A DNA stretch of 64,000 nt from Aureococcus anophagefferens (taxonomy: Eukaryota; Sar; Pelagophyceae; Pelagomonadales; Pelagomonadaceae). Below, piece by piece: positions 19,256-28,902 of the stretch (its first letter is position 1; each line of letters starts with the position of its first letter). Under the pieces are notes generated by a model. The model did not search any database and was not told the origin of the DNA. It saw only the letters and a program-made list of their open reading frames with translations. The translations under genes and the position numbers were made by a program. The stretch spans positions 1,312,465-1,376,464 of the forward strand of contig NW_008705571.1 in assembly GCF_000186865.1 (NCBI RefSeq), read 5' to 3'.

Positions 19256-19681
19256 GCGAGGTCGTTAGGCCGAGCCCGCGGCGCCGCGCGCCGACCAAGT
19301 TTACCCCCGTCACGCCCCCACGACACTGTACAACGCACCCGTGTTTCTCTCGTTCTCTCCTTCTTTTCTTTCTTGGGGGGTTGGAAGTTGCGGGGTCGGA
19401 AGACCTTGTCGGGCGAACGCTCTGATTACGCTCTGTAAGTCGCCCTGCCAGCGTTGAAAGCCTGTGGCAAGCCGCTGTTGCCGAGTCCGCCGACCTCAAC
19501 GCGTCAAGCTCAAACGACGGCCACCGCCGTTTGCGAGAGCGCATTCAAAGGCGCGCCGAACACACACACCCCCGAGCCAGCTAACAAACTCGGGACCGCG
19601 TAGCCGTCGCGCACGACAACCGCCACCCCAAAAAGCGCGAACTAACCGCCAAAAAACCGCGCGCGCCGCGTCGTCAACGGT
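19256..19681. other. Intergenic, pyrimidine-rich tract
   Basis: 426 bases between same-strand genes. A C/T-rich run at ~19340-19380 (TTTCTCTCGTTCTCTCC...) lies ~90 bases after the MA3 stop. No gene seen. Confidence 0.4.
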
Positions 19682-22508
19682 ATGCGCAACGCGAGCACCC
19701 CGCGGGGGTCCGCCAAGGCGTCGAAGAAGGCGCGGACGCCCTTCAGCGACCAGAAGAACATCAAGAGCGCGTCGCCGAAGCAGAAGGGCGCCCGCGCCGC
19801 GAAGAAGTCGGCGGCGCGCGCCGCGCGGCCGCCGTCGACGTCGCCGCGGCGGCCCGCGTCGCCGGACCGCGACTTCAGCAAGGCCGAGGCCCTGGCCGCG
19901 GCGGCGGCCCACGTCTGCAGCCTGCGGCACCAGAGCGACCACCCGCTGCTGAGCGGCGGCGGCGGGTCGAGCGGCCCCACGGGCGTCGACGGCCGCGGCG
20001 GCGCGTGGCACGAGGTGTCGTTCGCCGCGGGCCCGCTGGGCATCGAGTTCGAGCCCGAGGGCGTGGCGCGCGGCAGCGGCGTGGAGACGGGCTGCATGGT
20101 CGTGCGCGTCCACGAGCTCGCGAGCCACCCGGCGCAGATGGTCGCGCGGCGCGGCGTCTGCGCGGGCGACTGCGTCGAATCCGTCGACGGCGAGCCGCTC
20201 CGGGGCTCGCCCTTCGGCCGCATCGTCGACGTCCTGCGGTCGCGGTCCACGAAGGAGGCGCGGGTCGTGCGCTTCGCGCGGCCCCGGGGCGCCGCGGCGG
20301 CGACGCCCCTGTCGCCGGAGCGAGAACAAGACGGCGACGGCGCGAGCAGCAAGCTGCGGGGCGCGGTGCTCTTCGGGTCGGACCGGGGCGCGTCGGAGAC
20401 GACGGGGTCGGCGCTCGACGGCATCACGGACGCCGACGTCTCCGACGCGGCCGCGACCGTCGACGCGCTCGACGCCGTCGCCGACGCGGCCGCGGCCGTC
20501 GACGCGCTCGACGCCGCCGCCGGCGCGACGGCCGACGCCGCGGCCCGCGAGGAGCAGGGCGCCGCGGACCTCGCGCTCTTCGCGACGTGCGCGAAGATCG
20601 AGGACCTGCAGGCGGCCATGCCCGACGGCCGCGGCACCTTCGCGACGCCCCTGCTCGCCGCGGAGCTCCGGGCGATGCACGACGAGATGGCCCTGGCCGC
20701 GCGCGACAACGCGGCGCTCGCGGACGACGTCGCCGCGCGGCGCGCGGCGGCCGCGCGCGCGTCGCGGACGCTCGCGGTCGCGGTGTCGCCCGCCAAGAGC
20801 CAGGCGAGCTCCGAGGGCGCCGCCGCCGTGGCGCTGCCGGGCCGCGCGCGCCGCGTCGTCGAGGCGCTCGCGCGGGCCACGGACGCCGCGGCGTCGACGC
20901 GGCGCGACCTCGCGGCCGCGGGCCGCGAGGACCTCGCCAAGGCCCGGGGCCTCGCCGCGGAGGCGAGCGCGGCGCTCAAGGCCTACAAGGCCTTCGCGAC
21001 GGCGCGCATCGACGAGCTCGAGACCGCGAAGGGCGGCGAGGCCGCGGCGCTGCGGCGGGAGCTCGAGGACCTGAAGGCGCGGACCGAGTCCGGGCGCGTC
21101 GCCTTCGAGATGGACGCCGTGCGCAAGGCCCGCGAGGCGCTGGAGCGCGAGCGCGCGTGCCGCGCGGCGCGCGAGGCCGACGCCGCGGCGGCCGCGGCGG
21201 CGCGCGAGGCGTCGCTGCGGAGCCGCGTCGCCGCGACCGAGGCCGCGGGCTTCCAGGCGCTGGAGGCCGAGCGGTTGAGCCACGCGGCGGAGTTCGAGCG
21301 CTTCAAGCGGTCGGCCGACGCGCGGCTCCGCGCGTCCGCGCTGAAGCTCGGCGACGGCGACGAGCGCCGGCGCGGCGAGGTCGACGACGAGCGCGCGCGC
21401 GGCGCGAAGCGCTTGGCGGCGGCGGCCGCGGAGCACGAGGCGCGGCTCGAGACGGCGCTCGCCGCGCGCGACGCGGCCCACGCGCTCGCGCTCGACCGCG
21501 AGCGCCTCGCGCACGAGCGCAACGCCGAGGCCGAGCTCCGGGACCGCGACGCGGCCGTCGAGGCCGCCGAGGCGCGCGCGGCGGCCGCGGAGCGGAGCGC
21601 TCGGGAGGCCGAGGCCGCCCCGGCCGCCGACGCCGCGGCCGTCGAGGCCGCCGAGTTGCGCGCGGAGGCCGCGGAGCGGCGCCTCCGCGAGGCCGAGGCG
21701 CGCGCGGCCGACGCCGAGGCCCGCGCGCGGGAGGCGGACCACGCCGCGGCCGTCGTCGCCGAGGAGGCGCGCGACGCCTTCGACGACGGCGCGGCGGCCG
21801 CGGCGGCCGCGCGCGCGGACGCGGCCGACGCGCGCGCGGCGCGCGCGGAGGCGCGCGCCGCCGCGGCTTTGACGGAAGCGTCGGCCGTCGCCGCCGAGGC
21901 GCTCGACGCCGACGCGCGCGCGCGCGCGCTCGAGGCCGCGCTCGAGGCCGCGGCCGCGCGCGAGGCCGCGGCCGTCGAGGCGTCCGCGGCCGCGGCCGCG
22001 CGCCACGACGGCCTCGGCTGCGAGGTCGTCGCGCTCCAGGAGGAGCTGGGCCACGCGGGCGAGGCCATCGCCGCCCTCGAGGCCGAGGTGGACCGCCGGG
22101 GGCGCCTCGCGAGCGAGCTCGGCGACAAGGTCGTCGCGCTCCGCGCCGCCGCGCCCGAAAAGGACGCCGCGGCGCTCGAGGCCGCGCTCCGCGAGCGCGA
22201 CGCCTGGATCGCGAAGCAGCACGACGTCATCGAGGCCATGGAGGCCGGCTCGCGCGACCGCCTCGCGGCCGCCGAGGCGGCCGTCGCCGCCGCGCGCGCC
22301 GAGGCCGGCGACGCGGCCGAGTCCGAGCGCGCCGCGATGGCGTCGGCCGCCGAGGCCGCGGAGCTTCAGCGGCTCCTGTCGGCGGCGCGCGCCGAGGCCG
22401 CGACCCTTTCTCGGGCCCTCGAGGCGCGCGACGCGGCGGCCGCGGACTTGGAAGCGCGCGCGGCCGCCGCGGACCGCGACGCGTTCGCGGCCATGGGCGC
22501 GGCGCGGA
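19682..22508 (+). CDS. PDZ-domain long coiled-coil protein (3' cut by gap)
   Basis: At least 942 residues before the assembly gap. The basic N-terminus (Ser/Lys/Arg/Pro, ~1-65) is followed by a PDZ-like module at ~108-203: HEVSFAAGPLGIEFEP (carboxylate loop GPLGIEF), then CMVVRVHE, GVCAGDCVESVDGEPL and a final strand VVRFARPRG. From ~330 on it is almost continuous Ala/Glu/Arg-rich coiled coil (AEAAERRLREAEARAADAE-type heptads). Likely a structural or scaffolding protein, perhaps centrosomal or cytoskeletal. The reading frame enters the N run; the downstream MetRS frame is in register with it only because the gap was written as 312 N, so the apparent 1486-residue fusion is not real. Confidence 0.7.
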
Positions 22509-22820
22509 CNNNNNNNNNNNNNNNNNNNNNNNNNNNNNNNNNNNNNNNNNNNNNNNNNNNNNNNNNNNNNNNNNNNNNNNNNNNNNNNNNNNNNNNNNNN
22601 NNNNNNNNNNNNNNNNNNNNNNNNNNNNNNNNNNNNNNNNNNNNNNNNNNNNNNNNNNNNNNNNNNNNNNNNNNNNNNNNNNNNNNNNNNNNNNNNNNNN
22701 NNNNNNNNNNNNNNNNNNNNNNNNNNNNNNNNNNNNNNNNNNNNNNNNNNNNNNNNNNNNNNNNNNNNNNNNNNNNNNNNNNNNNNNNNNNNNNNNNNNN
22801 NNNNNNNNNNNNNNNNNNNN
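22509..22820. other. Assembly gap (312 N)
   Basis: Run of N. It hides the 3' end of the PDZ/coiled-coil gene, any intergenic sequence and the 5' end of the MetRS gene including its HIGH motif. Confidence 0.99.
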
Positions 22821-24142
22821 GCCGCGACCTCGCGGAGTCCTTCGACGTCGACTTCGACCGCTTCGTGCGCACGACGGAGCCCGCCCACGCCAGGGCCGTC
22901 GAGAAGCTCTGGAAGGCGTTGGAGGCCAACGGCATGATCTACCTCGGCTCCTACGAGGGCTGGTACTGCGTCCGCGACGAGTGCTACTACACGGAGTCGG
23001 AGCTCGTCGACGGCAAGGCGCCGACGGGCGCCGACGTCGAGTGGAAGGCCAAGGAGCCGTCCTACTTCTTCAAGCTGAGCGCCTTCCGGGAGAAGCTCAT
23101 CGACTTGTACGAGGGCGACGAGGACGCGCTCGGCCCGAAGAGCCGGCGGAACGAGGTCCTGTCGTTCCTGAAGGGCGAGGAGCTCCGGGACCTGTCCATC
23201 TCGCGGACGACCTTCAAGTGGGGCCTGAGCGTGCCCGGCGACGACGACCACGTCATCTACGTCTGGGTCGACGCGCTCGCCAACTACCTCACGGCGCTCG
23301 GCTACGGCGACGACGACGACGAATGGCGCGACATGTGGGCCGGCGCGACGCACGTCGTCGGCAAGGACATCCTGCGCTTCCACGCCGTCTACTGGCCCGC
23401 GCTCCTCTTGGCCGCGGACCTGCCGCCGCCGAAGAAGATCTTCGCCCACGGCTGGTGGACCAAGGACGGCGCGAAGATCTCCAAGTCGTTGGGCAACGTC
23501 GTCGTGCCCGCGGAGCTGCTCGCGGACTACGGCGTCGACGCGACGCGCTACTTCCTGCTCAGCGAGGTGCCCTTCGGGGGCGACGGCGACTTCTCGCGCA
23601 CGGCCATGCTCGCGGCGGCCAACGGCTTCCTCGCGAACGCCGTGGGCAACCTCTGCCAGCGGTGCTGCGCGATGATCGCGAAGAACTGCGGCGGCGCCGC
23701 GCCCGCGCTGCCGGACGAGCCGACGGACGACGACGCGGCGCTCCTCGCCGCGGCGCGGGGGCTCGGCGACGCCATGCGGCCCCACGCGGACGCGCTGCGC
23801 CTCGACGGGGCGCTCTCCGAGGTCGAGGCCGTCGTCCGCGCGGCGAACCGCTACTTCGACCGCGCGGAGCCCTGGAAGCTCAGGAAGAGCGACCCGGAGC
23901 GCATGGGCGACGTCCTCGCCGTGTCCCTCGAGACGCTCCGCTGCATCGCCATCGCCTACCAGCCCTTCATGCCCGACGCCGCGGGCCGCATGCTCGCGCT
24001 CCTCGGCGTCGCCGAGGGGCCCGACCGCGCGCTCGCGGCGCTCCCGGCCGGCGGCGTCCCGGCGGGGGCGGCCCTCCCGAAGCCGAAGCCCGTCTTCCCG
24101 CGCATCGAGGACGACGAGGGCGCGGAAGGACCGCGCTCTTAG
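22821..24142 (+). CDS. Methionyl-tRNA synthetase (N-terminus in gap)
   Basis: 440 residues visible. Charges tRNA(Met) with methionine. The visible part begins in the catalytic domain (FDRFVRTTEPAHARAV), runs through the insertion GWYCVRDECYYTESEL, the substrate-pocket strand VIYVWVDALANYLTALGY, VGKDILRFHAVYWPALLLAA, then AKISKSLGNVVVP with the KMSKS-equivalent KISKS loop, and the anticodon-binding helical domain (NRYFDRAEPWKLRKSD). The HIGH motif is missing because it lies in the gap. The insertion has only one Cys pair, as in bacterial/organellar-type MetRS without full zinc knuckles, so a plastid or mitochondrial enzyme is likely. It ends without the tRNA-binding C-terminal extension. Confidence 0.9.
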
Positions 24143-24270
24143 TCCGCGAGGGAGAGCGCCGTCGACGTCGCGCGCGCGGCCGCCACGCGGTCGACGTCCG
24201 GCTCGGATGCAACACGCCGGCGCCCTTAGTCCGCGAGGGAGGACGCCGCCGCGCGCGCGCCGCCGACGAC
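24139..24270 (-). repeat. Duplicated 3' end of the PH-protein gene
   Basis: TTAGTCCGCGAGGGAG occurs at 24140-24155 and again at 24226-24241. Read on the minus strand both encode a terminal SLAD-stop preceded by Ala/Arg-rich sequence, spaced 86 bases. The left copy overlaps the MetRS stop. Looks like a small tandem duplication of the gene end. Confidence 0.65.
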
Positions 24271-26154
24271 GCCGCCGGCGACGTCGCCGACGCCGTCGAC
24301 GACGCCGCCGACGGAGGACGCGACGCCTCGGACGAGGCCTCCGCCCAGGGCCGTCGCCGCGTCGCCGAGGCCCTGGGTCACGTTGCCCGTCGTCGCGCCG
24401 CGGACGAGCGCGCGGCCCGACGCGCCGACGCCCTCGACGACGGCGACGCCGCCGCCGACGACGCCGCCGACGACGCCCCGCACGCCGCCCGTCACGCCCT
24501 CGACGACCCGCGACCCGCCGAACTTCTCCGCGAGCGCGTCCGCGGCGTCGAGCGGCGCGAAGGCCACGGTCGTCGCGAGGCCCGTCGCGCCGCCTAAAAC
24601 CGCGTCGACGGTGTCGAAGCTGAGGTTCACGAGGGACCGCAGCGCGAGGCCGTTGACGACCACCAGCACCTTGGCCCAGGAGCCCAGCTTCTTCGCGTCG
24701 ACGCTCTCGTCCTCGAGCGTCACGCTGCCCAGACGCCGCCGGCCGAGCGCGCCGACGGCCTCGAGCCGCACCTCGACCCGCTTGAGCCGCGCGGCGCGGA
24801 AGACGACGCTCCGCGCCGCCGCGGCGGCGTCGGCGGCGGGTTCCGGCGCGGCGGCGGCGTCGGCGGCGTCCTCCGCGGCCGCGCCGCCGCGCGCGGCCGC
24901 GATCAGCCGGCTGAGGTTCGTGTCGCGGAACCGCGCGTCGTAGGACGCGTAGGTCAGCACGACGCCCGCGAGCTCGGCGCTCGCCTCGAGGCGCAGGCGC
25001 CGCGACCGGCCCACGCGGCGGAGCGCGAGGCCCACCGTCGCCGTCTCGACGGCCGCGAGCGCGCCGTCGTCGTCCGCGTCGCCCGCGTCCGAGTCGTCGT
25101 CGAAGGGCGACGCCGGCGGCCGCGCGGGGTCCTCGAGTACGATGCCCTCAAGGACGACGTCGGCGCGCAGGAGCGCGTCGTCGGCGCGGCGCAAGTAAAC
25201 GTCGAGGCGCGGCGCGCGCGCGACGTGGAGCGCCCAGCGCGCGTTGACGATTTCGACCGCGCGGGCGACGAGCCGCTGGCGGAAGAAGTACGCGTTCGCC
25301 AGAAGGACGACCAGCGGCACAACGACGAAGCGCACGAGGGGCGCGACCAGCGCGAGGAGCAGGCGCGGCGCGGCGACGGCCAGCGCCGACGCGACGACCA
25401 TGACCGCCGCGGCGCCGGCCGAGCCCGCGCCGGCCGCCGCGGCGCCGCCCCCGGGCCGCGGCGCGGCGCGGTCGAGCCCGTCCCAGAGCGCGCGGAGCTC
25501 GCCGCGCGGCGCGTCGCGCGCGCAGACGACCTCGAGCACCCTAATCCAGCGCTCCGCGTCGGCGCCGTCGAGCGCGCGGACGACGACGCTCGCCGGCGCG
25601 TCGCCGGCCTCGACGACGCGGAACCGCGCGTCGCCGAGCCGCTCGACGCGGCCGCCCGCGAGGCGCAGGCGCCCGCCGCCGCGGTCCTGCGCCGCCTCGT
25701 CGGCCCACTCGAGGCACCGCCGCCGCACGACGAAGCAGCGCCGGTTCCAGAGGACGGCGCCCTTCTTGACGAGCACGCCGAAGACGACGGGCCGCTCCGG
25801 CGGCGCGGCGGCCGCGGCCGCGGCCGGCGCGGCCTCGCCGGCCGCCGCCGCGGCGAGCGCGCGCAGCCAGCGCGCCTTGTCGGCGCCGGACTCGCAGCGG
25901 AACGCGTAGCGCGCGCCGGCGACGACCGCGACGTCGTGGCGCCCGGGCTCGTCGACGTCCTCGACCGTCGCGCCGGCGAGGTCGACGGTCCGCGGCGCGC
26001 CCGTCGACGAGTAGGCGAGCCGGCCGCGCGTGAGTCGGATTCGGCGCCGCGACCAGCGCCACTTGCCCTTTCGCAACAAGAAGCCCTCGTGGATCGGTGC
26101 GTCGGCGTCGTCGTCCGCTGCGTTGGCCTTCGGCTCGCACGGCGAGCAGAGCAT
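24226..26154 (-). CDS. Membrane protein with two PH domains
   Basis: 642 residues, single exon. Residues ~20-100 form a pleckstrin-homology domain (HEGFLLRKGKWRWSRRRIRL ... RYAFRCESGADKARWLRAL with the conserved terminal Trp). A second PH domain follows at ~120-220 (FGVLVKKGAVLWNRRCFVV ... DAERWIRVL). A hydrophobic pair at ~255-305 (AVMVVASALAVAAPRLLLALVAPLVRFVVVPLVVLLANAYFF) is followed by a beta-rich region (ALHVARAPRLDVYLRRADDALL ... VEVRLEAVG) resembling a lipid-transfer/VPS13-adaptor type fold, and an Ala/Gly/Val-rich C-terminus with GVTGGVRGVVGGVVGG repeats, similar to the VPS13-like C-terminal helices. Suggests a phosphoinositide-binding protein at a membrane contact. The lipid-transfer idea is inference. 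Confidence 0.65.
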   Translation of the reverse strand: MLCSPCEPKANAADDDADAPIHEGFLLRKGKWRWSRRRIRLTRGRLAYSSTGAPRTVDLAGATVEDVDEPGRHDVAVVAGARYAFRCESGADKARWLRALAAAAAGEAAPAAAAAAAPPERPVVFGVLVKKGAVLWNRRCFVVRRRCLEWADEAAQDRGGGRLRLAGGRVERLGDARFRVVEAGDAPASVVVRALDGADAERWIRVLEVVCARDAPRGELRALWDGLDRAAPRPGGGAAAAGAGSAGAAAVMVVASALAVAAPRLLLALVAPLVRFVVVPLVVLLANAYFFRQRLVARAVEIVNARWALHVARAPRLDVYLRRADDALLRADVVLEGIVLEDPARPPASPFDDDSDAGDADDDGALAAVETATVGLALRRVGRSRRLRLEASAELAGVVLTYASYDARFRDTNLSRLIAAARGGAAAEDAADAAAAPEPAADAAAAARSVVFRAARLKRVEVRLEAVGALGRRRLGSVTLEDESVDAKKLGSWAKVLVVVNGLALRSLVNLSFDTVDAVLGGATGLATTVAFAPLDAADALAEKFGGSRVVEGVTGGVRGVVGGVVGGGVAVVEGVGASGRALVRGATTGNVTQGLGDAATALGGGLVRGVASSVGGVVDGVGDVAGGVVGGARAAASSLAD

Positions 26155-27216
26155 CGCGTTCGAGCACTAGCGTTTAGCGCGCGCGCGTGGAACAGGGCAA
26201 TTCTCACGGCGCATCACGGGCGCTCGGCCCGGCATCAATCAAACGCTTCACTATGCAACGTTGACATTATTGACGAAGTTATTGAAGGGGATGCGTGGAT
26301 TATTGCACAACGACGTCGCTTCAAGCAAGGGGATATAAATCTAGATGGGGTGGCAGGCAAAACGCGAGGTCCTCCGACTGCCCGGGGCCGCCACCAGCGT
26401 TTTCTTTCTTCTTCCACGCCGCAGCGCGCGGGCTGAGTGCAACGATGGCGGGTCACGCGGCGCGGCGCGGCTGCGGAACCCTTCGACGGGGCGGGGCAGC
26501 GAGTTCGGGCTGCTGAGATCATCGCGTTGGCTCGCGAGCGCGACGGTTGTTCGGCGGCGGGACGAGAGGGCGGCGGTGTGAGCCGAGTGTGCGATATTTT
26601 CTTGTCCTTAGAGGTTGGAGGCGCCCTATGGGTACCCCCGAAGGGCTCCAGGGCCTCATGACCCACCAATTTTACGATCCCAGAGCCTGCACAGCCCCGG
26701 CGCCGACGGTGTCGCGACGCAGTTTCTCGGGCAGCGTGCAGTCGTTCGAGGTCGAGAAATTTTCTTGTCCTGAGATGCTCGAGCCCATCCATAGGTACCA
26801 ACGAAGGGCTCTGCCGCGCCAGCAGACGGTCCACGACCATCATCATCGCGAACACGTACAAGAGCTGCCCCAAAACTCAATTCCTCGCGTGGCGCCAAAC
26901 CGGACACGGCGCCCTCCAGCGCGCCTCGGTCTCCTTCCACCGGACCCGAACCGCCCGGACGCGTAAGTCTTGTCGCGGGCGCCTTCGCGGGGGAGCGAAT
27001 ACCGCTGCGGTCCGCCTGGGGCCGCGTCGACGACGGCGGCGTCGAAACATCCCCGGCCAAAAGTCGTCAACATTGCCCCAAAACGATGGGTTGCAGTACG
27101 AGGACCTCGCGGGGCATAATCTCGTTGAGCTGCCACCCCATACTATTTATTACCCCTTGCTTCGGGAATGGGCTGAGCCCAGGCCGGCGGACCGGAGGCT
27201 TTCGTTTCCCTGTGCC
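26155..27216. other. Intergenic tract with an imperfect tandem duplication
   Basis: About 1.06 kb between divergent genes. Contains repeat copy 2 at 26270-26295. Two related ~60-base blocks start at ~26594 and ~26758 (both have TTTTCTTGTCCT then GGTACC and GAAGGGCTC), 164 bases apart; on the minus strand they encode similar peptides (EPFGGTHR / EPFVGTYGW-like and DKKIS). A decayed duplicated coding fragment is likely. No intact gene. Confidence 0.45.
26270..26295 (+). repeat. 26 bp dispersed repeat, copy 2
   Basis: Matches 13944-13969 with one mismatch (TTGACG versus TTGACC at the start). Both copies are outside genes. Confidence 0.5.
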
Positions 27217-28792
27217 ATGGCCGAGGAGCGGGTCCTCGACGTGCGCGAGATCGCGACGCTCGTGACGACGCTCTACGCGGACCGGCTGCCCGCGTCGTCG
27301 TCGTCGTCGGGCGTCCCGGCCGTGCGGAGCTCCACGGGCGTGTCCGAGAGCAGCGAGGAGCACGGCGTCGTGCTCATCCGCGACTCGAGCCTCAAGTCCG
27401 ACGAGGCCTGGACCGAGCGGGGCTGCAGCTTCGGGTCCGGCGCGTCCGGGTCGACGTCCGCGGTGCCGCGGTGCGGCACGGACGGGAGCCTCGGGCTCGG
27501 CGCGCCGTCGCCGGAGCGCCACGGCGTCGGCGGCGGCCTGGCCGCGGCCCGGGCCCTCAGCGCGCCGCGGGCCGCGCGGCGCCGCCTCACGGAGCCGCGC
27601 GCGTCGCCGCCGCCCCTCGAGGACCCCCTGGCGGACCTCGGCGCGCGCGTCGGCTTCCGGTCCGCGTACGAACTGGGGCGGACCATCGGCCGCGGCGCGT
27701 CCTCGACGGTCGCCGAGGCGACGCGGCGGCGCGACGGCGTGCGGGTCGCCGTCAAGGTCGTGGCGCCCGCGCGCGCGGCGGGGCTCGCGGACGCGCGCGA
27801 GGAGGTGAGGATGCACCGCCTCGCGTCGGGCCTGCCCGGCGTCGTGGAGCTCCTCGACGTCTTCTTCGAGGACGGGATTTTATATTTAGTCCAGGAGCTC
27901 TGCGCCGGCGGCGAGCTCTTCGAGACCATCGCGCGCGGCGACACGTACGACGAGCGCGACGCGGCCGCGGTCACGCGGCGCGTGCCTGTGTGGAAACCAA
28001 CCACCGGTTCCGGGGGTCCCGACCAACTTCACACCTCTCGATCTACGCAGGCGCGTTTTGGGCGCGCTCGCGGCGCTCCACGACGTGGGCGTCGTCCACC
28101 GCGACGTCAAGCTCGAGAATATCTTGCTGCGGTCGCCGGGCTCGAGGACGGACGTCGTCCTGGCGGACCTCGGCATCGCGCGGCGCGTCGCGCCCGGCGG
28201 CGGCGACCGGCCGACGAGCCTCGGCGGCTCCGTGCACTACCTGTCGCCCGAGGTCGTGCGCCGGGAGCCCTACGGCACGCCCGTCGACGTCTGGGGCCTC
28301 GGCGTCGCGCTCTACGCGCTGCTCACGGGGCGGCTGCCCTTCGTGGGCGCGTCGACGGCCGCGCTCTTCGACGACATCGAGCGCGGCGACGTCGACTTCG
28401 AGACGCCCGAGATGCGCCGCGTGTCGCCCGGCGGCCGCGCGGCCGTGGCGCGCATGCTCGCGCGCGACCCGGGCGACCGGCCGAGCGCGCGCATGCTCCT
28501 CGACGGCGAGCCGTGGCTCGCGGACGACGCCGCGACCGCCGTGCTCGACGAGAACATCCCCCAGCTCCGGGCCTTCCTGTCCTGGCGCGCGACGTGGCGC
28601 CGCTCCGTCCACGCCATCCGCGCGGTCAACATCCTCGCGTCGCCCTTCGCCGCGCTGCGCACCATCGCCGCGCGGCCGTCCTACGACAGCGACGCGCCGA
28701 CGCCCCGCGCGCCGCCCACGCCCGCGCCGAGCCCGCTCCGCAGCGCGAGCCCCGCGCCCGTGGAGACGAACGTGCCCGATAACGTGGACTAG
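27217..28792 (+). CDS. Serine/threonine protein kinase, CAMK-like, 2 exons
   Basis: Exons 27217-27977 and 28051-28792, 500 residues. The N-terminal ~145 residues are Ser-rich regulatory sequence. Kinase domain: Gly loop GRGASSTVAEA (~158), AVKVV lysine, VQELCAGGELFETI hinge, HRDVKLENILL catalytic loop completed only after splicing, DLGIARR in place of DFG, LSPEVVRREPYGTPVDVWGLGVALYALLTG (APE replaced by SPE) and RMLARDPGDRPSARMLLD. The pattern is CaMK/SNF1-like. Metal-binding Asp of DLG is kept, so activity is plausible. The tail is Pro/Ser-rich. The intron is a shrunken introner inserted in the helix just before the catalytic loop; without splicing the frame breaks. Confidence 0.88.
27978..28050 (+). 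mobile_element. Internally deleted family-A introner in the kinase gene
   Basis: 73 bp intron. The first eight bases GCGCGTGC match the exon-2 start GCGCGTTT at 6 of 8. The element then starts CTGTGTGGAAACCAACC, the family-A terminus, keeps ~40 bases, and jumps to a 3' end ATCTACGCAG. Phase 2 with a GC donor from the target duplication; product TRRVLGALAALH matches the kinase fold exactly. Shows that a 65-base remnant still splices. Confidence 0.82.
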
Positions 28793-28902
28793 GCCGGGCG
28801 ACTAGCGCCGCGATGCCTCCCTTGGCCGTCCCCGAGCTGAACACGAGGCGTCCGCTTGCTCCTTACGCGACCTCCGGCCCCGACGACGCGGGATCGCCCT
28901 TC

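Noticed and set aside
19496..23785. 1429-codon minus-strand open frame opposite the PDZ and MetRS genes
   Set aside because: Arg/Val/Leu-rich mirror of the real plus-strand genes; long antisense frames are expected in ~70% GC coding DNA, and it runs through the N gap.
20005..24597. 1530-codon plus-strand frame
   Set aside because: Arg/Gly-rich shadow in another frame of the same genes; no domain features.
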